Positions 16,499 to 24,863 of a DNA stretch of 32,380 nucleotides are shown piece after piece. Both the position numbers and the translations under genes were made by a program. A model generated the notes under the pieces. The model had not been told where the DNA came from and searched no databases. It was given only the letters and a program-made list of their open reading frames with translations. Numbering within the stretch: the first letter of the stretch is position 1; each line of letters begins with the position of its first letter. The stretch comes from Geitlerinema sp. BBD 1991-9 (lineage in GTDB: Bacteria > Cyanobacteriota > Cyanobacteriia > Cyanobacteriales > Geitlerinemataceae): contig LWRO01000051.1 in assembly GCA_001657325.1 (NCBI GenBank), positions 1 to 32,380 on the forward strand, read 5' to 3'.

Positions 16499-17245
16499 TT
16501 ATTCAACCTCTTGATTGGCCGGATGATTAGTTGAGTTAAGTGCTTCTTGAATTAGTTTACAATCCTCCCAAGTAAGATCCGAAGGCTCTTTCTCAAGAAT
16601 CTCATAAATTGAGGATGATGCCGGAGTCGGTGTAGGAGTCGGTGTAGGAGTCGGTGTAGGAATCGATGTAGGAGTCGATGTAGGAGTCGGTGTAGGAGTC
16701 GCTAAATTTACGGGCGGCTGTCTCTGTAGATCGTTACTAAGTGGTTGGGCTAACTCAGGTTTATCAAGTTTCGGTGAAATTTGCATCGAGGGAGATGTCT
16801 CAATCCCCTCATCAGACGGACTGAAAAATAGATAGCCGAAAAACGAGGTAAAAACTGCCGTACCAACGAATATCAGCAAATCTCTAGGAGATAATATCTT
16901 TGATAGATTGAACTGTGATTCACTTGAATCTTTAAGAGAAGATTGTGAAGATTGCAGGAACTTTAGTTTTCTTGCTTCTAATTCTTCTAATTTAATTTCT
17001 AACTTTATTTCTAGTTTTGCTTCTAGTTCTTCTAATCTTGCTATTTCTTTACTTATTTTACATGAATTGGATTCTAGATTTTCAGATTGGCGTTTGATTC
17101 TTGCTTTTTCTGCGGCATTGTTTGTGTAAGTTATTTGTTTAGATAGAGCATCGCACTCGTCCTCTAGAGCTTGCTTTTGAATATTTCTTCGAGCAATTTG
17201 ATTTTGAACATCCTGAATCTTTTGTTGTAACTCCTCGATCGCCAT
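16499..17245 (-). CDS. Membrane protein with N-terminal coiled coil and Thr-Pro linker, TIR-gene partner
   Basis: 248 aa from ATG 17245 (MAIEELQQK), which has GGAG eight bases upstream; the frame runs seven codons further to a TTG inside the previous gene. Residues 1-100 are a long coiled coil, then a hydrophobic helix (LLIFVGTAVFTSFFGYLFF, about 130-148), an acidic/Pro region, a TPTPTPTSTPTS-type linker encoded by a 12-bp tandem repeat, and a C-terminal segment SIYEILEKEPSDLTWEDCKLI. Residues about 27-75 align with the tail of the upstream TIR gene product (TYTNNAAEKARIKRQ against SFTDNAVSRKRLERQ). It starts four bases after the TIR stop, so the two form an operon. Function unknown; possibly a membrane receptor or anchor for the TIR protein. 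Confidence 0.75.
   Translation of the reverse strand: MAIEELQQKIQDVQNQIARRNIQKQALEDECDALSKQITYTNNAAEKARIKRQSENLESNSCKISKEIARLEELEAKLEIKLEIKLEELEARKLKFLQSSQSSLKDSSESQFNLSKILSPRDLLIFVGTAVFTSFFGYLFFSPSDEGIETSPSMQISPKLDKPELAQPLSNDLQRQPPVNLATPTPTPTSTPTSIPTPTPTPTPTPTPASSSIYEILEKEPSDLTWEDCKLIQEALNSTNHPANQEVE
16623..16701. repeat. 12-bp tandem repeat inside the Thr-Pro linker
   Basis: Six units of GGAGTCGGTGTA, two of them with a G-to-A change giving GGTGTA to GATGTA and one with GGAATC, followed by a partial unit. Each unit encodes four residues (TPTP or TSTP) on the minus strand. Such repeats readily change copy number by slippage without altering frame. Confidence 0.9.
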
Positions 17246-17249
17246 GTTT

Positions 17250-17957
17250 TTACTCCAAGGTATCAATTTTCTCGGCTATCTCAGTAATTTCAACTTCAAT
17301 CGTAGAAATTTGCCGCTCTAATCTTTTGCGAGATACTGCATTATCTGTAAAACTAAGCTGGTCAATTGAAGCGTTATAATCTTCCTCCAACGCTGCCATT
17401 TGCTTCTCAAGATTCCGTAGTTTAATATCTTTCACCTTACTCGTCGCATTAAGCTTATCTGGTGGAAACTTAACAGGATTGGGTTGTTCTAAAGGCTCAA
17501 CACTCTCTACACCTCCTGGAAACGCGGGTTCTGTATCCGGTTTGACCCGCTCCTTCACCATCTCCAAAATTCTCTGTTTCGCTTCCACTTGCGAAACCCC
17601 AACGAGATCGACGTAAACGAGCGGCCGCAACATTCCCTCTGGCTTACAGGACTTCACGCGCACTGGAATCAACTTTCGTTCCAACGCACTCGGATCGTTA
17701 GCAAACGCCGCCGCCCATTCCGGTTGAGTGTAGGCTGACTTCAGATAAGTTTCAGACAGCACCGCGATCGTTTTCTCACTCTCGGCTGCGGCTCGCTGCA
17801 TATCCAGAACAAAGTTTCCACCTGGACGAAAATCCCAGGCTTGAATGACAACCGAATAACCTGCTTCTTCTAACGTTCAAGCAATCCACTCCGCCCATTG
17901 CTTGTCAAAGCGGTTATAGCTGATGAAAAAATCCTTCTCAAAGGTAGATTCACTCAC
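17250..17957 (-). pseudogene. TIR-domain gene interrupted by a premature TGA
   Basis: From GTG 17957 the frame reads MSESTFEKDFFISYNR and FDKQWAEWIA, then a TGA at 17877-17879 (codon 27), then TLEEAGYSVVIQAWDFRPGG and onward to 17250 without further stops. The split falls inside the TIR domain, at a position where relatives commonly have tryptophan (TGG to TGA is one change). The box DFFISY, the AWDFRPG loop and the SETYLKSAYTQPEW segment with the putative catalytic glutamate (codon 80) are all present. After the TIR domain (about 1-140) comes a linker and a coiled coil (about 175-235). An internal ATG at 17801 could still give a 183-aa protein lacking the first TIR strand and helix, probably inactive as an NADase. 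Confidence 0.8.
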
Positions 17958-18064
17958 GACACGCTTTTCCCTAATGCTGGAGTTAGGTCGTCAAAGCTTG
18001 CACCAATGTTTCCACCCCAATCTATTTCATCTCCGTGAAATTGCCCAGGTTTTGTTAACGATCC
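17954..18064 (-). pseudogene. Possible 3' remnant of a gene upstream of the TIR gene
   Basis: A 36-codon stop-free segment reads ...KPGQFHGDEIDWGGNIGASF and ends in ...LTPALGKSVS. Its TGA (17954-17956) overlaps the TIR GTG in a GTGA arrangement, which is typical of translationally coupled genes. It has no start codon of its own before an upstream TGA at 18065, and the RND gene ends only about 10 bases farther. It looks like the tail of a gene whose body was deleted; it could also be chance. I do not recognise the family. Confidence 0.3.
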
Positions 18065-18074
18065 TCAACTTACG

Positions 18075-21000
18075 TTATCCGATCGCCTTCGATCGTGGCT
18101 GTTTTACGAATAAATACGCACAAGGTACGAAAAACAACGCCAACAGCGTCGCACCGCCAACCCCCCCGGCGATACAAATCGCCATCGGCGGCCAAAATCC
18201 CCCACCCCCCAAAATCAACGGAATGAAACTCGCCATCGTCGTGAACGTGGTCGTCAACACGTGACGGGTCGATCGAACCACCACCTGACGAATGGCCCGC
18301 CGATCGCCCATCGCCGCTTTCGGATCGCCTTGAATCCCTGCCAGCACCACGATCGAATCGTTAATCGCGACCCCCACCAGTCCCACCGTTCCCAACAGCG
18401 CCATAAAACCAAAGGGATAGCCAAACACCCACAGCGAAAGCATTCCCAACCCCACCGAGCAAACACCGACGATGGCGATCAGACCAGCCGATCGAAACGA
18501 GTTCAGCGACAACACCAACGTCGCCACCATCATCACCAACAACACCCCCACAGCAGACATGAGTTCGTCAACGGCTTGGTTGCGTTCGGCCGATTCCCCG
18601 CCAAGTTCCAAGCGAAATCCCGACGGTATCGAAAATCCTGACTCGTCAAGTTGTTGGCGAAACTTTTCCAACACGATCGAAGGTAAAACACCAGCCTGCA
18701 CGAACCCTTGAACCGTATTCACTCGCACGCCATCGCGCCGCGCAATCGCAGTCAGTTTCGGCGTAAGCGTCCACGAACTCACCGTCGAAAGTGGAGGAGA
18801 GGCGTTAGCACCTTGCAAGTTCAACGCCGCAATTCGATCGACATCGGCTCGATCGACATTACTCCAACGCACGCGCACGGGGATTTCATCGCTTCCCGCC
18901 AAAATCGAACCGCCCACAACGCCATCTAAACTGGTTTGTAATTGCTCGGCCATCTCGATCGAACTGAGTCCCGCTCGTCGCAACGCTTCTTCGTCCCACT
19001 GCAACGCCAACCCCGGTAGCGTATCCCCCAAAGCCGCTTGCGTGTGAACGATACCGGGAACGCTAGCGAGGATTGCTCGAAGCTGGTTGCCCAACTGTTG
19101 CAACTGCTCTAAATTGTCTCCGTAGATCCGCACTTCGATGGGAGCGGAGATGTAGGGGCCGACCATCAATTGCCGCACGATCGCCCGAGCAGACGGTAAC
19201 GTTCGATCGAGGTCTCGTTGCACAGTTTCCACCAGTTGCGTCACCTCCCGCGCACTGTCCAACACGACAAAACTGCTGGCGTAGTGAGACCCTTTATTCT
19301 CGAATTTCGGGCGCATATTTTGATAAAACGCAGGCGATCGAACGCCAAAAAACGAGTAAACCTCTGTCACCTGCGGGTACTGTTCTAACAGCGATTCCGC
19401 TTGAAACACGACGCTTTGCGTTTCCGCCATTGAAGTAGACGGAGGTAACTCGTACTCAATGAAAAATTGATTGCGATCGGCAGCGGGAAAAAACTGTTCG
19501 GGCAGTTGCGAAGCCACCCGAAACCCTAAAATCGGTAGGGCAAGTGCTAGTGCTGCGCCCAGCAACGGACGCGCCAAACAGAAATCGAGGATCGATCGAT
19601 ACACTCGCGTCAGTGGCGCCCAGGAAATCCCCGTCACCGTCGCGTGTCCGGAACCGTAAAACCGTCCGGCGAGGGCGAGAACCACTGTCAGCGATAACGC
19701 CAAGGAACTCAGCAACGCTAAAATGACCCCTTGAGCCAGAGGACGCACGAATTCGCCTTTATCGCCAGGGAGCAGCAAAATCGGACAAAAAGCGATGACG
19801 GTGGTTAAGGTGGAAGCTAGCAGGGGAGCAGCCAAGGTTTTAACCGTTTTATCGATGGCGGCGGCGGAATCGTACCCAGCTTTGAGGAAATGGGTCAGTT
19901 CGTCCACCACCACGATGGCGTTATCGATGAGCAATCCCAGGGCAATGACCAAACCGCTGATGGAGATTTGGTTGAGAGACATGTCTAAAATCCCCATCCA
20001 ACCCAGCACCATTAAAATCGAGAGCGGGAGGGCGGAACCGATGACGAGGGCGGATTGCCAACCCATCATCACTCCAGTACAGAGGCAGACGAAGAATACA
20101 CCGAGCAGCAGGTTGTAGAATAAGTTTTGAAGCCGGGATTCGACGTATTGACTTAAATCGAGCAGGAGATCGAGTCCGAGTTCGGGGGGTTGTTCGTCGC
20201 GAAATCGATCGAGGACGGGGTAAGCTTCCTTCGCCCATCGATCGACTCGCAGGCTGGTATCGATTTGCACGCCTAACACGATGGCGGGTTTCCCGTTCAC
20301 GCGAGCCAGTTCTAGAGGCGGTTCGCGGATACTCTGGCGAACGGCGGCCACGTCGTTTAAGTACAAACTCCGGTTGTCGTTACTGCGAAGGGGAAGTTGT
20401 CGCAGCCGATCGATCGAGTCGAGGGGATTGGCTAAATCGAGGACTAAATTGTTGCGTTGTCCGTAGACTTGTCCGGCGGCGACTTTGGCATCCCGTCCGC
20501 GAATTTGTTGCGAAATGGCTTGGGGAGTCAGTTCCAAGACGGATGCTCGATCGGCATCGACTTCGACGATAACTTCTTCAGTGGGTTGGCCGAAAAATGT
20601 AATTCGATCGGTGCCGTTAATCGATTGGAGTCGATCGCTCAATTCCTCAGATTGACGGCGCAAAATGGCGAGGTTGGGCGGCGTTTCAGATTCCCAAGTG
20701 AGGGCAACGACGGCGACGAGGGCGCGAAAGTCCAGGGGAAGATATTCGGGTTCTCCAGCACCTTCGGGTAGTAGTGGGATCGCATCAGACAGTCGATCTC
20801 GTACGTTTGACCACACTTCATCCACGTCGTCAACGGTGGGTTCGACTTCTAAAAAAACGGAGGACAGTCCAGTGAGTGAGGTCGATTCGATCTTACGAAG
20901 ATTCTGAATTTCTTCGAGAACCTCTTCGACTTTTTCAGTGACTAAGGTTTCAACGCGACTCGCACTCGCACCGGGGAAAGACGTCAAAACACCACCGTAC

Positions 21001-21122
21001 CACTGGCTGAATTTGGGATCTTCGAGTTGCGGTAAGGTTTGATACGATGAAACACCCCACACGACAATGAGACATATTGTTAAGAAGAGCAATCGAAGAT
21101 TTCGATAAAACAAGCTCCACAT
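18075..21122 (-). CDS. RND-family efflux transporter inner-membrane permease
   Basis: A 1015-aa protein of typical AcrB-like length with two repeated halves: a membrane helix at 8-27, a large periplasmic loop to about 330, a bundle of helices to about 530, a second periplasmic loop (from about 555) and a C-terminal helix bundle (about 860-1010). Family marks are the N-terminal PQLEDPKFSQWYGGVLTSFPG, GLLIDNAIVVVDE in helix 4 (about 395-407) and VGVAINDSIVVLAG in the second half. AcrB has two aspartates in helix 4; here the pair reads Asp-Asn. It exports hydrophobic compounds or metals by proton antiport; the substrate cannot be told. The start ATG at 21122 directly precedes the first helix. 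The adaptor at 13466-14800 may be its partner. Confidence 0.92.
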   Translation of the reverse strand: MWSLFYRNLRLLFLTICLIVVWGVSSYQTLPQLEDPKFSQWYGGVLTSFPGASASRVETLVTEKVEEVLEEIQNLRKIESTSLTGLSSVFLEVEPTVDDVDEVWSNVRDRLSDAIPLLPEGAGEPEYLPLDFRALVAVVALTWESETPPNLAILRRQSEELSDRLQSINGTDRITFFGQPTEEVIVEVDADRASVLELTPQAISQQIRGRDAKVAAGQVYGQRNNLVLDLANPLDSIDRLRQLPLRSNDNRSLYLNDVAAVRQSIREPPLELARVNGKPAIVLGVQIDTSLRVDRWAKEAYPVLDRFRDEQPPELGLDLLLDLSQYVESRLQNLFYNLLLGVFFVCLCTGVMMGWQSALVIGSALPLSILMVLGWMGILDMSLNQISISGLVIALGLLIDNAIVVVDELTHFLKAGYDSAAAIDKTVKTLAAPLLASTLTTVIAFCPILLLPGDKGEFVRPLAQGVILALLSSLALSLTVVLALAGRFYGSGHATVTGISWAPLTRVYRSILDFCLARPLLGAALALALPILGFRVASQLPEQFFPAADRNQFFIEYELPPSTSMAETQSVVFQAESLLEQYPQVTEVYSFFGVRSPAFYQNMRPKFENKGSHYASSFVVLDSAREVTQLVETVQRDLDRTLPSARAIVRQLMVGPYISAPIEVRIYGDNLEQLQQLGNQLRAILASVPGIVHTQAALGDTLPGLALQWDEEALRRAGLSSIEMAEQLQTSLDGVVGGSILAGSDEIPVRVRWSNVDRADVDRIAALNLQGANASPPLSTVSSWTLTPKLTAIARRDGVRVNTVQGFVQAGVLPSIVLEKFRQQLDESGFSIPSGFRLELGGESAERNQAVDELMSAVGVLLVMMVATLVLSLNSFRSAGLIAIVGVCSVGLGMLSLWVFGYPFGFMALLGTVGLVGVAINDSIVVLAGIQGDPKAAMGDRRAIRQVVVRSTRHVLTTTFTTMASFIPLILGGGGFWPPMAICIAGGVGGATLLALFFVPCAYLFVKQPRSKAIG

Positions 21123-21191
21123 TTGGAGAACCCCGATAGGCGGTTTGAGGACTTCGCTGAGTCACTTATAGCAAATCTGCGATCTAACCCG

Positions 21192-22715
21192 TTACACCAT
21201 TTCGGGCTGAATTTGCTCTAAGTAGGGCGTTTGTTCGTCGATCGATAGTAATTCGGCATAGCGCCCTAAAATTTTCTTGGATTGGTAGCGATAAAAATCG
21301 GGTAGCACCTTTGAGGTTCCTTCATGAAACGCACGAAACTTTCGATCTGTTCGTAACATATTTAGAATCTCCAGATAGCGCTGTTTCACAAGCTTCTCTC
21401 CTTTATGGCGTATAAAGTGAAGCAGTTTAATTCGGCAGTTTTCGGAAGACTCAAATCGTTGCTTGAGTAGCTTTTCTGACGCAACATTATCTGATAGTTC
21501 TATTAATTTTTCATAATACGTCACTGGATCGTAGTGTTTGAGCCATGTGACCAAATAGGGAAAATAGTAAAACGTGAAAGGCATAGACTTTAAAATTCGA
21601 TCTTCTGCCAAATATCGATCGAACATCGGTGTTCCTCCAAACGGAACGGGAATCCCAATAACTGGCCAAGCAGAGGGTGTCTTTTCAATAAAACGCTTCA
21701 TTAGCTCGATGGGTTCCTCTCCTTTGTCAGTATCGAGTCCAAACAACAGCGTAACTTGCTGATACGATACGTATTCGTGAAGCTGCTCCACGTGTTCCGC
21801 CACTCGATCGACTTTTTCTAAACCTTTTTTAAACTTCAATCCCGCTTTCGTTGAATAATCGTCTTGCCAAGACTCAACTCCATAGGACGCGCCGATACAC
21901 TTCGTTTCCCGTAATCGCGCAACCCTCGATGGCGTAAGGATGCTCAAAGAACATTCCATAATATAAGACATACGAGATTCGGGTGGAAAGCTTTCGAGAA
22001 TGTTAAAGACTCGATCGAATTGAATCGCAAAATTAGGATCGTGAAAAGCAACGACAGCATTAGGGTGGTTTTTAGCAAGGTATCGGAGATCGTTTGCAAA
22101 TCGATCGGTCGATAACACTTGGTAAGGACTACTCCAATCCATGCAAAAATCACAAGTGTACGGACAGCCCATGCTAGTAACCATGGGAATGTTTGTGAAG
22201 ACACTTGGGAATTTTTTATAAAAAAACGAAGCTGATAAAATTTCAGGCAGTCGCTCTTCAACGGTCGGACACTCTTTGAAAGGCTTAGCACTCGAGATAT
22301 AATTTCCAGAATCAAAGTGTCCTGAAACAATATCTGCAATTAATTCTTTATTACAATCCTTGACAACGAGATCGACAAACCGCAAGCAATCAGCTGGAAA
22401 AGCTTCGGCGTGGGGGCCGCCAATGACGGTAAAAGTCCCAGCTTGACGATAAAGTTTCGCGAGTCCGTAGACCAAGGAACTTGCAAGCGTACAGCAACAG
22501 AAAAAGACAACATCTAAGTCTTTCGGAAGTAAACGTTCGGGATTTCCAACACCGTAATAGGTTGCATAAAAGCTTTGATGTCCGAGTTGGCGACACCAAA
22601 CAGAAATGGATTGAGGTGTTAAACTTGCGTATTGTTTGGTGAAAACTGCATTATGAAGTTTTTCCGTCCAAGTTCTCGACGGCAACGACATGATTTCTAA
22701 AATTCCAACTCTCAT
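21192..22715 (-). CDS. B12-binding-domain radical SAM protein, substrate unknown
   Basis: 507 aa from ATG 22715 (MRVGILEIM), with GGGAG eight bases upstream; an 11-codon upstream extension to TTG is unlikely. Residues about 1-135 resemble a cobalamin-binding Rossmann domain (VVFFCCCTLASSLVYGLAKL, then TVIGGPHAEAFP), but no DxHxxG motif is obvious, so base-off B12 binding is uncertain. The radical SAM motif CxxxCxxC is at C174/C178/C181 (MGCPYTCDFCMDW), followed by a TIM-barrel portion (VVAFHDPNFAI, ASYGVESWQDDYSTKAGLKF) and a helical C-terminal extension of about 120 residues. It lies 70 bp upstream of the RND gene on the same strand. There are no neighbours that betray a pathway; relatives act in modification of lipids, pigments and natural products. 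Confidence 0.8.
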   Translation of the reverse strand: MRVGILEIMSLPSRTWTEKLHNAVFTKQYASLTPQSISVWCRQLGHQSFYATYYGVGNPERLLPKDLDVVFFCCCTLASSLVYGLAKLYRQAGTFTVIGGPHAEAFPADCLRFVDLVVKDCNKELIADIVSGHFDSGNYISSAKPFKECPTVEERLPEILSASFFYKKFPSVFTNIPMVTSMGCPYTCDFCMDWSSPYQVLSTDRFANDLRYLAKNHPNAVVAFHDPNFAIQFDRVFNILESFPPESRMSYIMECSLSILTPSRVARLRETKCIGASYGVESWQDDYSTKAGLKFKKGLEKVDRVAEHVEQLHEYVSYQQVTLLFGLDTDKGEEPIELMKRFIEKTPSAWPVIGIPVPFGGTPMFDRYLAEDRILKSMPFTFYYFPYLVTWLKHYDPVTYYEKLIELSDNVASEKLLKQRFESSENCRIKLLHFIRHKGEKLVKQRYLEILNMLRTDRKFRAFHEGTSKVLPDFYRYQSKKILGRYAELLSIDEQTPYLEQIQPEMV

Positions 22716-23569
22716 AGCAGGGACTCCCAATCGTTTTACAAAAAACAACTTTTTTTGATTAAAAACACAAAAATAATGACTTCTGTTGGCGTTAGAGAAA
22801 TTGGCTCAACTGAGGCAAAAAACTATGGTGATGAGAAAACAACACCTTGAAGTATGAAAATTTGTATCAACCCGACACCAATACTATTCCAATCCCAACA
22901 GACTCCAAAAATCCTATGCAATTGAGGCTTGAATTTCTGCTGGTCACTCTATTTGCAACCTCGATTGGATCGATTAGAGATTTCTGAAACTTGATAATCG
23001 ATCGTATCTTAGATTTTTTGAGTTTAGATCCTCTCTGAAAGCCTTTTATAGTTCGACACAGCTATCAATGTCAAGACTCATCAAATTCTTGATATTTTAA
23101 TTCATAAAACTTAAGCTTGCTTTACGGTAATTTGTGATTTTGGATAAAGATATAGCGAAATCAATTTATTTATATTACAGTTGTGGTTTTGTCGTTAATC
23201 GTAATATTTTAATATGCTTGAATATCTGAGTGATAAATTCTAGGACGATTGTGAGTCAGCTCGATTGTCTTTGCCTATCTGCGTAGGTTATTCTGTCAAT
23301 CGATTCAAGATACGAAATTGAAAGAATAATAAAGTAACGGCTGCTGTCCGTTTCGCACAAAAAATCATTTTTTTATGCTGCTTTTTAAAATAGAGATCGA
23401 TCTCGACGATCGAGAAGAAATACACCAAGAGATTGAAAATTCAGCAAATCAACCTGGGGAGAGCGACTCGTTGTTTTTTCGATCGAGAGAGGTGGTGATT
23501 ATTAGTAATTTTTGGTATCTATAATTAAACCATTGAGACAATTTTTAAATGAAAATAATCGACTTAAAG
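22716..23569. other. Long AT-rich intergenic region
   Basis: About 850 bases between the radical SAM gene and the MITE-like element. No recognised gene, tRNA or strong hairpin. The only frame with some protein character is a 49-codon one at 23375-23524, listed separately. Promoter elements of the radical SAM gene are expected near 22750-22850 but none stands out. Confidence 0.5.
23375..23524 (+). CDS. Possible 49-aa hypothetical protein
   Basis: ATG 23375 to TAA 23524 encodes an acidic peptide beginning MLLFKIEIDLDDREEIHQEI and ending VVIISNFWYL. It is slightly more protein-like than chance (alternating hydrophobic start, charged middle), but there is no ribosome site (only a T-tract upstream) and no homologue that I can name. 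It is equally likely to be a chance frame in AT-rich DNA. Confidence 0.18.
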   Translation: MLLFKIEIDLDDREEIHQEIENSANQPGESDSLFFRSREVVIISNFWYL

Positions 23570-23707
23570 GGGGTCTGTTGGAGTTAGGGTGATAAGCCGA
23601 GTTTATGGAATTCCGAAACCGTTGTCGTCGGGGCGAACAGCCGTTCGCCCCGACAATGATATTGGTATCATAGGCAATCCAAGACCACCACAATTCCAAC
23701 AGACCCC
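23570..23707. mobile_element. 138-bp MITE-like element with terminal inverted repeats
   Basis: Ends GGGGTCTGTTGGAGTT (23570-23585) and AATTCCAACAGACCCC (23692-23707) are inverted repeats with one mismatch in 16. The element is flanked by TTAAAG on both sides (23564-23569 and 23708-23713), consistent with a target-site duplication. The middle holds a perfect 12-bp stem GTCGGGGCGAAC/GTTCGCCCCGAC with a four-base loop. No transposase is present, so movement would need one in trans. The right-hand TTA is also the stop codon of pheA read on the minus strand. Confidence 0.8.
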
Positions 23708-24631
23708 TTAAAGGTTTTTATTTGTTTTTAAACTTGTTAATTCTTCACAACGTAAAACAGTGTAACTACCGAATACCTTGAGGACTTCAGTATGAGACTT
23801 GAGTTCGACGAGAGTATCTTGCCAATCTCGATCGATCTCGCTCGCTTCAAAATCGATAAAAAATAAATATTCCCCGAGCGATCGCTTCGTAGGACGAGAT
23901 TCGATACGACTCATGTTAATGCCACGCTCGGCTAAAACTTGTAGGGGATTTAATAACGCACCCGGTGCGTTCTTCGGGAGACTAAAGGCGATCGAAACGT
24001 ATTTTGCACCCGGCGCAACGGGGAACTCGACTGTAAGCTGTGGCGGACGAACGACCCAAAATCGGGTGCAGTTTTCCGGTCGATCGTTAATGGGATGTGC
24101 CAAAATCGGCAAGTCGTACAGTTGTGCAGCGCGTTCCGAGGCAATTGCCCCTAACGCAGGATTATCACCGAGATACTGTAACGCTTCAGCGGTGGAATCG
24201 GTCGATCGAAGTTTCGCTTGGGGAAGATAGCGTTCCAACCATTCCTGACATTGGGCCAAAGCCTGTGGATGAGAATAAACCGTTTCGAGTCGATCGAGAC
24301 TGTCCGCTTGCGAAATCAACGCATGGTGAATCGGCATCACCAACGCCTGCTGAACGTGCAGCGTTTCCCGTTCCCAAAGCGTATCGAGCGTAACGGTGAC
24401 ACTACCTTGAATGGAGTTTTCCACGGGAACTACTGCAATCTGTGCGTCCCCCCGCTCCAACGATCGAAACGTTTGAGGAATGCTAGAGTAAGGAGATAGT
24501 TGATACTGAAAACGATTGTATCGAGGGAACGTCCGTTCCGCTTCGCGATCGAGCCAGCCCGCATACGCTAACGCTGCGGCTTCAGTATACGTGCCAGCCG
24601 GGCCTAAATGGGCGATCGAAAGGGAAGTCAT
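23708..24631 (-). CDS. pheA: Prephenate dehydratase
   Basis: 307 aa from ATG 24631 (MTSLSIAHLGPAGTYTEAA); a nine-codon upstream extension starting at TTG is disfavoured. It converts prephenate to phenylpyruvate in phenylalanine synthesis. The catalytic domain spans about 5-190: the GPAGTYTE start, VPVENSIQGSV and the NCTRFWVV segment with the active-site threonine. The regulatory ACT domain (about 210-295) contains GALLNPLQVLAERGINM and the ESRP motif for phenylalanine binding, so feedback inhibition is expected. It is a stand-alone enzyme without chorismate mutase, as usual in cyanobacteria. The stop codon lies exactly at the junction with a MITE-like element, which may supply its terminator. 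Confidence 0.93.
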   Translation of the reverse strand: MTSLSIAHLGPAGTYTEAAALAYAGWLDREAERTFPRYNRFQYQLSPYSSIPQTFRSLERGDAQIAVVPVENSIQGSVTVTLDTLWERETLHVQQALVMPIHHALISQADSLDRLETVYSHPQALAQCQEWLERYLPQAKLRSTDSTAEALQYLGDNPALGAIASERAAQLYDLPILAHPINDRPENCTRFWVVRPPQLTVEFPVAPGAKYVSIAFSLPKNAPGALLNPLQVLAERGINMSRIESRPTKRSLGEYLFFIDFEASEIDRDWQDTLVELKSHTEVLKVFGSYTVLRCEELTSLKTNKNL

Positions 24632-24863
24632 AACAGTCAACAGTGGTATTTGCCGCAAGTCGTCAATCAGTCATCTCATTATCTCATCATCTCTCAATAT
24701 AAATGGCAATCGATCGAGGATTTAATAAATTTTCGATCGATTGCTCGTATTTTTTGAATAAAAAGCAACTGTTTCTTGAAAGCTTTTTAAAGGTATTTTT
24801 TCAAGTTGACACTCATCAAACGCCCTGTGTAACATGGAGGCGACGAGTCGAAAGTTCATTAAA

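Noticed and set aside
23502-23699. 65-codon minus-strand frame
   Set aside because: Made almost wholly of the MITE-like element; the frame comes from its palindromes.
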